Of a DNA stretch of 64,000 nt, positions 36,130-48,503 are shown one piece after another. This DNA comes from Ulota crispa (Eukaryota > Streptophyta > Bryopsida > Orthotrichales > Orthotrichaceae), in assembly GCA_963920765.1 (NCBI GenBank), contig OY987243.1, positions 22,563,419 to 22,627,418 of the forward strand, in the 5' to 3' direction. A program made the position numbers and the translations under genes. Below the pieces are notes generated by a model. That model saw nothing but the letters and a program-made list of their open reading frames with translations, did no database searches and was not told the origin of the DNA. The first letter of the stretch is position 1, and each line of letters opens with the position of its first letter.

Positions 36130-37134
36130 CTCCTAAAGAACATGATCCATTTTGAAATGGTCAAACTTCATGTCTAATTTAGATTTTCATGTCTAATTTA
36201 GATTTTGCCTTTTAAAGTGTGTTCAAATGAGAATTTTATATTTTTATTGCTTTAAACTATGAACGATATATCACCGCAAGAAATTTTAGTTTGTTTCATG
36301 AAAAAATGTAATTTTTATCATTTTTTTCAAAACATAAACATAAATAAGTTAAAATAGCAAAAAAAAACCAATTTGCTTGAGTTTATTTTGAGAGGTTTAA
36401 GTAGCATGAAAGATTAGTGTAAAAAAATTGCAATTGGTTTTTTTATTTTTTAAAACTCAAACATCCACAATAAAGAATTTAAAGTCAAAATTGACTATCA
36501 AACCAAGTTTATCCTTATAAATAATTAATGTATAAAACTTTGATATTTATTGCTAGAAGACACATTCATTTTCTATTTATGTTAATTTTTTCGATAAATT
36601 TGATGGAAACTTTGAATTATTGTGATTTTTTAGATTTAAAAGTGGAAATAAAATCAAATTTAATAGAATATATATTAAAAAATCTATAATTTCTACTATA
36701 AATGAATGGTAGAATGAGAAACATAGTCTTGTAGTTTAAATTTAAAATGTATTTAAAGAGTAGCAAATATGAATGAAAAACACATCATATTATGTTATTT
36801 CACTAGTAGAAAAATTTGTTGAAGTCAACATAAACCACTTCATGTTTTTTTTCTTCTAACGTAGAAATTTGTGTTAGAAGCAAAAAAACATGAAGTAGTT
36901 TATGTTGACTTCAACAAAGTTTTCTTCTAGTGTTTGGGTTTTAACACTTGGAGCTTTCAATGACAATAATTCTTTCAATTTTTATCATTTTTCAAAAATT
37001 AAATGGAATAGACCCTAAACTTGTCAAGCTTCATTTTCTTAGTTTGAACCACGTACCAAAAACTCATATTTTGAAAATAACAATTAGGGTTGACCAAGGC
37101 ACATCCACTTTTTGGATGCACGGACCTTAAAGAG
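36130..37134. mobile_element. TTAA-flanked element (1,005 bp) containing a CACTA MITE
   Basis: Bounded by TTAA at 36,126-36,129 and 37,135-37,138. Left end CTCCTAAAGAACATGATCC; right end CGGACCTTAAAGAG. Without the nested 132-bp MITE and its duplication it would be about 870 bp, close to the other members. Confidence 0.65.
36801..36932. mobile_element. CACTA mini-element (132 bp)
   Basis: Starts CACTAGTAGAAAAATTTG and ends with the inverse ...CTTCTAGTG. The arms are over 45 bases long ('gttgaagtcaacataaac'). The 3-bp flank TTT is present on both sides. CACTA termini with a 3-bp duplication define the superfamily. It is almost entirely a hairpin. Confidence 0.85.
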
Positions 37135-37188
37135 TTAATGTAATCATATACAATAAAAGCTCCAAAACTATATATAACTATTAATTTA

Positions 37189-37595
37189 GGGAATTGTTAA
37201 AGCCACACCCAAAATTGCTAATGCCACACCCTTGTGAGCATGTAATTTCAGATTTTACTGTGTTTTTTATTTATTTAAGTGGTTCATTATTCATTCAATC
37301 ATGGCATTACAACCTCCTTGAAATGAAGAAAAATAAACACATGTTTTTTTGAAGTTTTATTGCACCATTGCTATTTTTTAATATGTATTTATGCTTTAAG
37401 TTATTCAAAAGCCTTATATTTTTATTATCAAATTTGAACACCTCCAGTTTTGTTGCATACAACTTTAGAATATTAGAGGTCAAATAGATTTTTTGATTCA
37501 AATCAAAAAATCATCATGGAATTCTCATAGTTCATGGTCAAAGCACACCTTAGGGTGTGGCATTAGCAATTTAGGGTGTGGCTTTAGCAAATCCC
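37189..37595. mobile_element. MULE-like MITE, GCCACACCC subfamily (407 bp)
   Basis: Flanked by TTAATTTA on both sides (37,181-37,188 and 37,596-37,603). The ends are GGGAATTGTTAAAGCCACAC and its inverse, with inverted arms of about 50 bases. The termini are related to the GTACCACACC elements at 32,559 and 38,463. Confidence 0.8.
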
Positions 37596-37749
37596 TTAAT
37601 TTATTTGGAATTTTATGTTTTTGTTGTCCATTGCAGTAGTTGTTGTATTGTTATGTCCAATAGACAAGATTAAAACATGTAAGTATTTTTTTGTTAAAAA
37701 TGCAAATACAATGAGAAATTGGTTTACAACCATTATACAAGCAAGGGTG

Positions 37750-38135
37750 TTGACAACTACCAACCCCTTCATTGTAATGTTATAAAATTTAGGGAAAATC
37801 TCATGGATACTTTTACAATTTGCAATATTTTCATAGATATCCTTGTTTTTTCAGAAATTGCACAAATACCCTTGGACCAAAATTTTCAGGTGTTTGTTTT
37901 GTTCCGCATGTCACTTCCCTTCTTTTGCATGCATGCATAACAAGAAAGAAGTAGTATGTGCACAAAAGGAGAAGGAAGTGACTTGTACCACAAAACAAAT
38001 GCCTAAGATTTTGGTTTAAGGGTATTTGTGAAATTTCTGAAAAAGCAGGGATGTTTATGAAAATATTGCATACTTCAGGGATATCCTTGAAATTTTCCTT
38101 AAATTTTAAAATAGTAATTGTTAGTTGCAAATCCC
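37750..38135. mobile_element. Foldback element with ~130-bp arms
   Basis: The left arm 'aaaatttagggaaaatctca...gcaatattttcata...cacaaataccctt' is inverted at 38,015-38,110 ('aagggtatttgtgaaatttctg', 'tatgaaaatattgc'). The outer limits are approximate and no target duplication was fixed. The open frames on both strands are mirror images of the arms. Confidence 0.65.
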
Positions 38136-38462
38136 TCTTTGCAAACTTCTTGAAAACTTGCAACGAATTAGGGGGTTGCAAGTTTTTGGAAACTTGTAAT
38201 TGGTTGGGGTTGCTATAACCTCACACAGAGATTAATTGATTTGGCGCTTGTTAAAAAAATAGATTTTGGTTTCAAAATCTCGTGCTTTTATTGATGACAA
38301 ATTGTACTGTTTTCAAGGTTTTGTTTGTATGCAAGACCATAAAAACTACAAGCATGTTCATGGTTGGGGACATCCATGACAAGAAAGTCACAAAACGCTA
38401 CACGAAAGTTGGCAACAACCAACCCCCTTTTGCAAGGCTTTTGTACCACGAGCACTTTTAAA

Positions 38463-38879
38463 GGGAGTTGATATGCGTACCACACCTTCTTGATTATCCC
38501 ACCACACCCAGGGGTAAATTTTAGATTTCTACCATCAAAACTTGGATTTGAGAATTTGGAATTCAGATTTGGACTTAGAGACCGTGATTTTGTTTAGAAT
38601 CACAAAAAAATTCTAATTGAACAACATCCAATGAAAAAACTTATCTTTTTTATAAACAAAAGTAAACGTTTTACTTTTTTTTTGAGTTAAGCTTTTTCAT
38701 TGAGTGTTGTTCAATTACAACATTTTTTAATGATTCTAGACTAAATCATAGTCTCTAAGTCCAAATCTGAATTTCAAATTTTCAAATTTTCAAATTCAGC
38801 TTTTTAATGGTAGAAATCTAAAATTTACCTCGGGATGTGGTGGGATAGTCAAGAAGGTGTGGTACGCATATCAATTCCC
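38463..38879. mobile_element. MULE-like MITE, GTACCACACC family (417 bp)
   Basis: Ends GGGAGTTGATATGCGTACCA and the inverse ...GGTACGCATATCAATTCCC. Flanks ACTTTTAAA (38,454-38,462) and ACTTTAAAA (38,880-38,888) are a 9-bp duplication with one mismatch. Inner arms are shared with 32,559. Confidence 0.85.
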
Positions 38880-39326
38880 ACTTTAAAACACCATATGTAT
38901 TTTTCATGAATACAATGATGTTTTGCATCTCAAATACATCGTCTTCTATATTTACAAAATGGCACTAAACTCTTCTTCAGGCTGATGTGGCCATTGATCC
39001 AAGGTACCACATTAGTGGCGTCAAAATTATAACTTTTGCTAAAAGATAGGACTCTTAAATGACACGTATGTCACATTAAAAGAGAAATAAAGAAACAAAG
39101 ATAAAACAGAAACCCAAAGGTCCTATTATAGCTACATGTAAGTTTATCATTTTTTAATGACAAGGAGAGGGGCTTAACAAAAAAGAATTTTAACAAAAAA
39201 ATTTCTCAAAATTCAACCCCTCTTCATGAATTTTCAAAATAGGTAGAAAAAGAAATCCTCAATGATGTGGATGTTTATCTTGAAATGTAAACCTACATGA
39301 ATTTTGTGTTGATGCCCCTAGTGACA

Positions 39327-39655
39327 TTAGGGGTAGTCACGGCACTTTCTTGGCGGTCCTTGGAGATTAAGAATGGTAACGTGTTGTTTTAGGGTTGGTC
39401 GCCAAAGCTTTTGCTTTTGTTCGCGTGCAAAACTTCTTGCGGCTCCGTTCTTCTCCTCCGGAGGTGAAGAATGGGCAATTCGCAGATGTTTCACCTTCTG
39501 CAACCCATTTTGCAACCCACGTTTCACCTTTTGTACTTTTTTATTAGGGGTAGTCACGGTACTTTCATGAATGGAACGAGAATGAAGATTGAGAAGCTGT
39601 GGAGGAAAAAGGGGAGCTAGTAGGAGTCGTTCTTCGTGAACATGGCGTGACACCC
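39327..39655. mobile_element. MITE with TAGGGGTAGTCACGG terminus
   Basis: The left end TAGGGGTAGTCACGGCAC pairs with GGCGTGACACCCCTA at the right, and 'taggggtagtcacggtact' also occurs inside at 39,545. Related to 16,715. The enclosed frames overlap on both strands and are not taken as genes. Confidence 0.5.
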
Positions 39656-39659
39656 CTAT

Positions 39660-39743
39660 TGTTAACTCACCCCCACTTGTTATTAACTCACCCCCACTTG
39701 TTATTAACTTACCCCCACTTGTTGTTAACTTACCCCCACTTGT
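39660..39743 (+). repeat. 21-bp tandem repeat, four copies
   Basis: Unit 'gttaactcacccccacttgtt' with T/C and A/G variation between copies. Confidence 0.85.
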
Positions 39744-40022
39744 TTGATTGCATTTACCAGGGTTCTTAGATGTGATTTCTGCTAGTTCAAGTGAGTTGGA
39801 AACATAACTGATTGTGCTAAAATCCCAAATTTATTATTTTGATTTTCACATTTTTGTAATTTTTAAAAGTTTTTACATTAATTAGTATGCCTTGTCCATG
39901 CTTAGTGTCATCTCTATTAATTTTAGGTGAATTTTCACCTTCCCTTTCCCTACTTTTTCCTCTCCTTCCCTTGAAATTCTTATGTAGGATAGATTCCCAA
40001 TGCTTGACCCTTGATATTTTGT

Positions 40023-40046
40023 TATATATATATATATATATATATA
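40023..40046 (+). repeat. (TA)n microsatellite
   Basis: About 24 bases of alternating TA. Similar tracts are at 1,680-1,696 and, much longer, at 47,550-47,612. Confidence 0.9.
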
Positions 40047-40049
40047 GAA

Positions 40050-41330
40050 ATTAACAGTGATATCCAAAATGAGAAGGAGTGATAAATTCAAAGCATGTAT
40101 AGATGATTATGGGATGGTTATACACTTTTTGCTAGTCATGGCAGAATTGTACTATTACTATTAGGGGGTTTCAAATATCCCAAAATAAAAGTAAACGAAT
40201 GGTCATGAACAAGTTTATGTTCACCACTGAATATGCTATCACGACCTCAAGGAGTTGACATGACTTGTCCATGAAGTGACTTGGCCAAGTTATTCACCAA
40301 TTTCATTTACCTAAACAAAATTGGTGGTAAACGGCATATTTGAAACCCCTACTGTAGAACTCCTCCAGTATTTTGCAATTTTGAAAACTGCAAGAGTACT
40401 CTTTAGAATATATAGGGATATTTTTCACATTTACTCTTACAAACAAAATGGGAGTTTGACCGGGTGGACTAAATCGTAAGGATGGAAAGGGTCCCATATT
40501 TGGGAGCATGATGGCAAGAGTACAGTCGGTCTGCAAGGGCAAGCATCATGGGACAACCTTGCTTGCAATTTGTGGCAATCCCATGATCTTCTATATGTTG
40601 TTATGTGTTCTCAACTTTCCTAAGTACTAGTTCAAAGATATTGCAATTTTGTTGGATTGTAAAGTAATAATTGTTGTTATTGACATTAGAGAGATTTTTG
40701 CAAAAAAAAAGTTGTTGATTTGGTTTTGTTTTTGTTTGGTTTCTTGTATGACCCAAATCTTAATGCAAAGTTTTTCTTTCTTGACATCATATCTTCAAAG
40801 TGTCCTTCACCCTTAAAGGATGGATGGATCACCGTGGCTTGTCCTGCCTGTAGCAGTCTACAGTGTTTTGCACATGGGCATTAGTAGTATTGCTTCAAAA
40901 TGTTGAAAAAGTCAACAATGCATGGTGTCCTCATGAAAATTGCAAGAAGGGCAGCTTGGGAGCTAACACCATGTTTCTGAATATTGTCACAATCTAGGTT
41001 ACAAAAAAAATTAATGCTTCTCAAAAGGTAATTTTTTGTCTTCCATGATGGACCACTTGTTTATGGTCACTTCTAAAAAAATCAGATGAAAAACAACTTT
41101 TTTCTTAATCACAAAATATTTTTTCAGAGCTAGAGTACATTTTTTGTCCTCCTCGATGTTTAGGGGTTAAAAACAATTATTATCATGTAGGTATTTCTAA
41201 AAAAAATACATATTAGAGAATTGAAACATGGTGTTAAGGGGCCATTCACTATATCTCATGTTCCACACCCCACTAAAATCTAAGAATATAACTGGTGCAA
41301 AGCTAAAAGTTGGAATTTGGTGCTTCACAC
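40050..41330. other. Intergenic, no gene recognised
   Basis: The only frame of note is 40,303-40,542 on the minus strand (79 residues), with no recognisable domain. 'tttaggggttaaaa' at about 41,158 resembles a right terminus of the TTAA family, but I found no matching left end. Confidence 0.4.
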
Positions 41331-41334
41331 TAAG

Positions 41335-43558
41335 AGAAATTACAAAATGAGTAACAAAAACAAAAGAAATTATAGTTTGGGTAACGGTTTGAAAATAATT
41401 ACAGTTTGGGTAACAAAATTCAATAACCTCAATGGATTTTGCATTTGCTAAGGGCGCAAGCTATTGAAGCTAGCATCAACGCCATTGCCAACTCATCATT
41501 AGTTGTGATCCTTGTTCTCTTAGTCCCTGCAATCAGTTGCGACCCTTGTTTGAATCTAGCCGCTAAACAATTGTAGATTGCACACTATCAAGGAACAATC
41601 ATGTAAATACATTTTGCTCGCAAGTACCACTTCAAGATTTCAACCTCACATGCTCACCGGTCGCGTTTCACTCATGGATGTGCATTGTACACCATCTAAT
41701 TGATATTCAACCATTACTTATGAATCAACTTGTGTTGGGAGACAATGCACGATGCACATTAATGAGTGAAATGCAACCACTGAGTGTGTGAGGTTGAAAT
41801 TCTAAATTGGTGCTTGCTAGCAAAAAATCAGTGATCATTTTTTGATAGTGTGCAATCTACAATTGTTTGACAAACATCAGCGGCTAGGTGCAAACAAGAC
41901 TCGCAACTGATTGCAATGTCCTAATGGAAAGTATTCCATCATGAAGATATTTGTGGTTTTATTAAATACTTTTGGATTTCAATATGTGATATATTTTGTC
42001 TTTAATTAAATAAAACTGCAAAAGAGAACGTGAATAGATTTGGAAAGTGTGAGAAGATAAGAGGATCAGTATCTTGATTAGGGGTTAGATTGGAGTGAGA
42101 GGATGAACTAACACGCCCCACATGCTTTTCAATTTAGGTTGAGAAAAGAAAGAGAGTTTACCTTTAACATGTATGAGTTGGAGTGTGAGTGTCAGTTAGG
42201 TACCACTTAGGAAATTTGAGCCTTGAGGGGAGGATAGCTCTTGGCATAGGTATCTTTTGTCTATGAAAATTTGAGAGCTTGTTTCTAATAAGGAGACATT
42301 TCTGGATTGTGTTTGCAATTTTGATTTGGAGCTAGGATGCAAATGTTATGATTGCTTGAACTTGAGAATAGCCAAGTCATTTGAGGTAGAAAGACTGAGA
42401 CTTTAACAAGTTATAGCTGATGTTTGGTTCATTAATTTACAACAAAATTTGGAAGGTGAGTTTTTCTTAGTCTTAGCTTTCTAGAAAGTTATTGTATTTG
42501 ACATTTGGAGCTTTCAAGAGGAAGTTATGAAGGTGCAAAGGCTTAAAGGTTGACTATCTCTAGTGAAAAGGAGGTTGCAACTTTGAAGAGCCATAACTTC
42601 TAGTTGGTTTTATATTTTGTTTTGAAACTTCTAGATGTGATAGCTTAAAATATTAGCTTTTCAAATTGTTATCACTTGAGTTATTTGAAGCATTATTGAG
42701 AGAGTTATGTTGTGTGGAAGTTGAGAGGTTGGCTGTCTTTTTGTGAGAGGGAGGCTGCAACTTTAATAAGCCATAACTTTTAGTGGGAGTCTTAGTTTTT
42801 AGTGAAATTTTTACTTGTTATATTTGGTGATGTTAATTTTCCAAATTGATTTCACACTTGTATTTAGTACCTATGAATCAAAAGTTGTAGAGTTGCAAAG
42901 GGATAGTGGTTGGTTTCCTAGAAGGGAGAGGAGTCTAGTCCACTTTGTTCTCTTTTGTCTTTTATCTTTTGCATAGTAGTTTAGAGTAAAGTAAAAATTA
43001 GGAATTTGAGAGGGTTTAGAGGTTTGATAGATTTGGAGATTTGAAGGACTTGGGGAATTGAAGAAAAACCCATTCTCGAGAGCATGTGCTCTCTAGAATT
43101 CTCCTTTAGAGTTTGTTGCAGACGGAAACCATTATGCAAAGCATGTGCTTTCTAAAATTTTGTCTAGAGCCTATAATAGGAAGAGCTCATTCTACAGATA
43201 CTCTTTAGAATTCCGTCTAGAATTTGTAATAGAGAAGCTCATTTTGCAAAGCAAATGCTCTCTAGAATTTTGTTTGGAGTCTACGATAAGATAGACCGAC
43301 AACACACACAGTTGCAACTAAACACCCATCATGTTCCCAAGGCGAGCTCCTCTCTATCCGACAGCGGCAACTAAGAGAACAAGGATCACAACTAACGACA
43401 AGTTAGCAATGGCGTCGATGCCGGCTTCAACAACTTGCGCCCTCAGCAAATACAAAATCCATTGAGATTATTGAATTTTGTTACCCAAAATGTAGTTACT
43501 TTCAAATCGTTACCCAAATTGTAATTTCTTTTGTTTTTGTTACTCATTTTGTAATTTC
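41335..43558. mobile_element. Long-TIR element (~2.2 kb)
   Basis: The left end 'gaaattacaaaatgagtaac' onward is inverted at the right end ('gttactcattttgtaatttc'). The pairing continues about 190 bases, through 'gttagttgtgatccttgttc'. Inside the left end is a second inverted repeat (about 41,520-41,935, 'caatcagttgcgacccttgt'). The interior has ~180-bp and ~62-bp tandem units ('gccataactt.tagt', 'tctctagaattttgt'). No transposase frame was found, so it looks non-autonomous. The target duplication is uncertain. Confidence 0.7.
43070..43300 (+). repeat. ~62-bp tandem repeat, about four copies
   Basis: Units share 'gctctctagaattttgtctagag' type sequence followed by a 'caaagca.gtgct' stretch; they are diverged. 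The array lies within the long-TIR element. Confidence 0.65.
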
Positions 43559-43699
43559 CCCTTCTCACTATCATAACATTCAGTAGCGCTCATTATGCCT
43601 GCCCTCTCTCCAAATAAAGAGTGTGGAATATTCCACACCCATTAATAGCTAAGAGGACACTTGGCTGAATTTGTCAGAGAGTTTATGGAAGAGAGGCTC

Positions 43700-44299
43700 A
43701 GTCTGATGCGCATACGTCAATGTGGGGGCAAGTCATGTCAGAAAAAATAAAAAATAAACAAAAATAAATAAAAATTGTGTCATGATGAAGTTCATGGATG
43801 ATACTTGAAGAGAAGGAAAGACAACCTCTCTTCAGGTTACTAAATGTTATGATATTCCAAGTTCCACATTTGGGTTCATTGCATTTTGCTAATAGCAAAG
43901 CTTTTTGGAAAAGTTGATGACAAAGAATATTGGAACTTTGCTCAAGGTTTGAGTGGACCACTTTGCTAAACCCAACCTTCAGCCCATATCCCACCAATAT
44001 TTTTGCATAAAATATTCGTAAATTTCTTTAGTACTCATTTTTGGCCTTGACAACCTAGCAAAGCTAGAATCACATATTAAGGTGGAACTTGTTCAAATAA
44101 GACGTGGAACATATTGTGAAGTGTCCATTAGAGAGTCCATATAAGGCACATCTTGATAGTATAACAACATGTCCAGTATCAAGAGTAGAGGCATATGTTG
44201 TTGTTCAAGTTTGTCACATTTAAGGTAGTGTGCTTGAACTGCAACCGTCTCATGTAAAGCATCCATATAATTAGCTTAAGAATGGGTATGAAGTGGTCC
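43700..44299. repeat. Older diverged copy of part of the duplicated block
   Basis: Sequence up to the TTAA at 44,300 matches 4,270-4,363 and 61,820-61,910 ('taaagcat.c.atat', 'aagaatg...atg.agtggtc'), and it resumes after the inserted element at 45,215. It serves as the filled site for the element at 44,304. A 99-residue minus-strand frame at 43,698-43,997 has no known domain. Confidence 0.6.
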
Positions 44300-44303
44300 T
44301 TAA

Positions 44304-45210
44304 CCCCTAAAGGACCAAGCAAAGTTTTCACCAAAAACTCTCCAAAATTGTCATTTTTAGTGCATCAATCAAATTTGAAAACAAAAACATTTTTATGCAT
44401 ATGTAACTGTAGGATCTTGTAGAAGAATGATTTTAGAAGATGTGGAAAAAAGTTCAGAGTTTTCCACCATGTGGATTGAAAGTTAGAATGGTTTGAATAT
44501 TCAAAAACTCTTGTGAGAAACCGGGCAGCTACCCTTTAGAAGGTGAAATTCCTAAGGAAAAAAGGCCTTGGGGGTGGTGCTTCTCCAAAGTCCTTATTCC
44601 TCCTAAGTCCTAAGTAAACTACGTGTCAAAAACGTTTCAAATCATTTGGAGTTGTATTACATATAGAAAAAAATTAGTAAGTAAAAAGAAGTAGAGAATG
44701 ATTCAAAACGCGAAATTGTTGAGAATTTAATTATGGAAATGAAAAATGCCAATCCAAGTGGTCATAATGTTGTTATAAACAATCTTTATCCTTTGGTTTT
44801 GTTTTTTTTTCCAAAATGTTGAAAATTGGGTAAAATAAAGGACTTCAAAGTTTATTTTGGAGTAGAGAATCCATAATTGCATGCAAACAAAAAATCCTCA
44901 TAATTTTCATCTCATTGATCCAAATGGAATGATTTGAAGCTTCCTACATTCACATAATTCTCCCAAGCCAAGTATAAAAATTTAAATTAAATTAAATCTG
45001 CCCAGGTTGCACGATAAAAGTAAAAAACAACATATTAGACCATAACTTTTTACTCATAATTCCAAATGTCATGAAATTTAGTGCATATGAAAGATAAACC
45101 TCATCCCCACATTCTATTGAAATTTTAACCTAAAATATGAAAAGCTCCAATCACACGTACCTGCCCAAAATTGCTATGTTTCTAAAAAAGGGGGTTTGGT
45201 CCTTTAGGGG
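44304..45210 (+). mobile_element. TTAA-flanked element (907 bp) with known empty sites
   Basis: Bounded by TTAA at 44,300-44,303 and 45,211-45,214, ends CCCCTAAAGGACCAAGC and TTTGGTCCTTTAGGGG. Paralogous sequence at 4,364-4,367 reads gtggtcaTTAAatggg with nothing inserted; 61,911-61,914 reads TTGA in the same context. This directly shows a 4-bp TTAA duplication. The interior is shared with 17,617 and 12,069. Confidence 0.9.
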
Positions 45211-45214
45211 TTAA

Positions 45215-46841
45215 ATGAACCATTGAGAGAATAGAAGGAAATGTGCATTCTATTACTAAAGCCATCCATACTCCTTGATTTCACCTCATCTCTTTACAAG
45301 TTACATATGGACAAATTTTGGGAGATTTACAAGTCACAAATAGGTGCCTCTGACATAAAGCTTTGAAAATTCATTAATAATCCAACAATACTTCAAAAAT
45401 TATGAAAAAAATTGTGTTACATTTAGCATCTCTTTTTCTTTGATTAAAATTTAGACAAAACATCTCGAAAAACCCATGAAAAGGGAAAGCCAGCCCTTCA
45501 AGTGTGGCTTTTAGAGCACAATACCTTAGTGTGGGTCCCTAAAGGAGAGCTGATTATAAATTTTGGAGAGAGGTCCGAGGTAAGAATGGCTGAGCTGATG
45601 GTCAAAACCGTGAAGGGTGAGAGTGACTAAGGGGGGTGGGTCATAAGTGGATGATTTGATGGGGGCTCAAGAGCAAGGACACCGTCAAGTCGTCCTCCAA
45701 CTTGGCTCTTCAGGAAGGGGGCGTCTGCCTGGCACTAAGGTACCATATTGAAGTTTAAGCTCTCATGAGATGTGCCAGGGATGTGCCGTTGTGTGCAGAA
45801 ATGACGGGGACCCCTGATGAATTGATTGATTTGTATGCTCACAAGCACACCCAACCTTTCCACTCACTAAGCAGCTACTCCTGTGATCCTGATGGGCTAT
45901 TCTGAGAAATACAAAGTCAGCAGTCAAATCTTTTTAACCCCAGTCAAATCCTTTTAACCCCAATCAAGTCCTTTTAACCCCAATCAAATCTTTTTAACCT
46001 TTAAATGTCTCAAGGGCATAGTAGATAAATTTTCATATAATTGACAGTTACTACCATCAAGATGTTTTTATTAGAGATCTCAAATAGCTCAGTAGGATTG
46101 TATTCATCTATGTACCAACTTATTTGTTGATCTTAAATGTAGTAAAGGTGCAAATCCATTCCAAATATAAGAAAAATACCTTGTATTGTATTGGCTGGAG
46201 TGGCACACTCAAACATATAAGGGTTAATGTCCATTAGTTGATATTTTTGAAACTTGTTTGAATTTGACATTTGAAAGTGGAAATTTACAATTACAAAATC
46301 ATTGATGAAGCTTTGCAAATGGGGCAGCATCATCAAATGTACATTGTGCTTGCTACAAGGATGAGCTAAATGCTTAGTCACTACTGTGAATGTTGTTGTT
46401 AAAGGCAACAACAAACCTCTACCCTAAGCGGGGCACTTTCCATTTTGTGCTGCGCTTTCAACTTAGGACATTAAATATTCATTGTTGTGATGACAAAATG
46501 AGAGGAATCTTCCTTGAGAGGAGCAATAATACATACATGTGCATGCAAGAATATGTAAGTAGCTTGGCCCATCTTCACATAGATCATTCTCGCAATCCTA
46601 GTGAAAATGAGTTGCCTTTTGATATGGTGCAGCATGATAGAGCCTCCACACTTGACATTGGGAATGTATAATATATTGATTGTGTTTTTTTTTCCTTTTG
46701 TCTTCAAGGATGATGCTCTTAAGCCACTCTTATGTGAATGAGCAAAGTTAGTTTCTTAGATATGTTAAAAACAACACCTTGTTGATTTACTTTTGTAAAT
46801 GTGACAAATGCTGAAAAAAGTCCTAGCAAAAAAGAACTTAC
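45215..46841. other. Intergenic, diverged block-like sequence
   Basis: 45,215-45,340 is homologous to 4,368-4,470. 46,558-46,650 resembles 4,196-4,282 ('tagcttggccca.cttcac', 'ttgatatgg.gcagca'). The short frames at 46,133-46,973 are not supported as genes. A slightly GC-richer stretch at 45,560-45,900 has no recognisable feature. Confidence 0.45.
45921..45999 (+). repeat. 20-bp tandem repeat, four copies
   Basis: Unit 'cagtcaaatccttttaaccc' with single-base variants. Confidence 0.9.
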
Positions 46842-47549
46842 ATGATTTGAGAAAGACATCCAGATGCCATTTTCTGAAGGTTGAAGGTTAAAAACTTGGT
46901 CAATTTTGAAATAGAATAATACTTTGTGGTAGAAGGCCATATGATAATGGTTTGCTACTTGTAAGAATATCATTAAAATATGTATTTTTGTTTCAAATTT
47001 GACTTGTAATACACTATTAACAAGGTGTCAATGAAACATATCAATTGATACTTCACATATCTATTTTAGACATAAACTCCTTCTAAAAAAATTCTAAAAA
47101 AACAATGTAATTGTTATTTTGAATGTCAACACACTTGAGACTAATTGAACACAAAGCATTCATGCACATTTATATGTTCTTCTCCTCATTCACTTGAAAG
47201 TGCTTAGTAAAGCTTTTATCTTCAACTAGAAGAAGATAGTTTTTTCAATCCAACAAACTATGAACATTCTTTAGGCTTTGATGCTATAATACCCTTGATT
47301 CAATCAAATTATATGAGCTATGTATGAAGATTTAAACCTTATTAAAGTTTTTAAAACCATAATGAAAATGATTCAAACAAAACGGTATCCCATAAATGCA
47401 TAAAGAATATAGAATCACTATTTTGTATAACTTGTAAAGTACCTCATTTTAGTGAATTTGATACATCTGGTATCTACAAGGCACTTGAACACCACATGTG
47501 ATGTGAACAACCATAGTTTGGTAAGAGGCACCATGACACACACATACTT

Positions 47550-47554
47550 TTATA

Positions 47555-47612
<58 letters not shown>
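47550..47612 (+). repeat. Long (TA)n microsatellite
   Basis: About 60 bases of nearly pure TA. It lies at the position where copy 1 carries its extra 0.9 kb. Confidence 0.95.
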
Positions 47613-47615
<3 letters not shown>

Positions 47616-47948
47616 ATTCATCCATAAACAAATAAGGCCCAATTAACTGTAAGCTATTTTCAAAAGTTCTCCATGCAACAATTGTCACTAATTGAAAATC
47701 AATGTTGACAAGAGTCATGAATGAAGAGGAGCCACAAGTACTCTAACAAAATATATAAACAAAAGCTATAAAAAGATACAAACATGAAATGTAATAATAG
47801 TAGAAAGAGCTTTTGAATGAATAATAATGTAAATGAGATGCCTAGGTAATCTATAAATAGTCCAACATTCAAAAAGAGAAACCATGCCCCTCCAAATGAA
47901 CAAAAACTTGAAAGATTTCACCCGCATGTGTCTAATATATACATGTAT

Positions 47949-48503
47949 AGAGATGGGGACACAAAGATCTATTCCCCAATCACACCCCTCCCATACCATC
48001 AATATTCAACTAAATCTAAAATTTAAAATTACATACGTTGAAAGCTCTAATAATGGGGTGAGAAATAATTGGTTTTAGGCTGATGGTGGAATTGTGTTTA
48101 TTTAAAAAGAATTTTAATTGTAATTTGATGTTTTTTCAAAATGATTTTTTATTAACACTTCTTCTAATTTTATTCATGTCAAATTTTAGCAAAATGTGTT
48201 GCTCTTTCTATCTACAAGAGGCTCGCTTGAGTTGAGGCAATTCTAAGCTCTCAAAGGTGGTTAAAAGCTTAAAAAATTGTTGTTGGAAGACTAAAAGTTG
48301 ATGAATATAACATATTTGATAGTGCAAAATTGCACTTGGCATGGGTTAAAGGTATGGAGTTGGAATACTCTACTTTTCAAAATTTAATACATGTCTTCAC
48401 CCATTATAAGTTTTTAAAATATGTAACTGGTTTTAGATTTGGTGAAGAATTGATTACATGAAAAAGATTTGAATGAGGAATGGATCTTTTTGTTCACATC
48501 TCT
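47949..48503. mobile_element. MITE in copy 2 (555 bp), AGAGATG termini
   Basis: Left AGAGATGGGGACACAAAGATC-like end (20 of these bases) pairs with GATCTTTTTGTTCACATCTC at the right. ATGTAT flanks both sides (47,943-47,948 and 48,504-48,509). Copy 1 lacks it near 2,095-2,130, which supports insertion, although the AT-repeat context makes the exact duplication uncertain. Confidence 0.65.

Noticed and set aside
47449..47718. Frames with long Tyr-Ile runs on both strands
   Set aside because: Direct translation of the (TA)n microsatellite.
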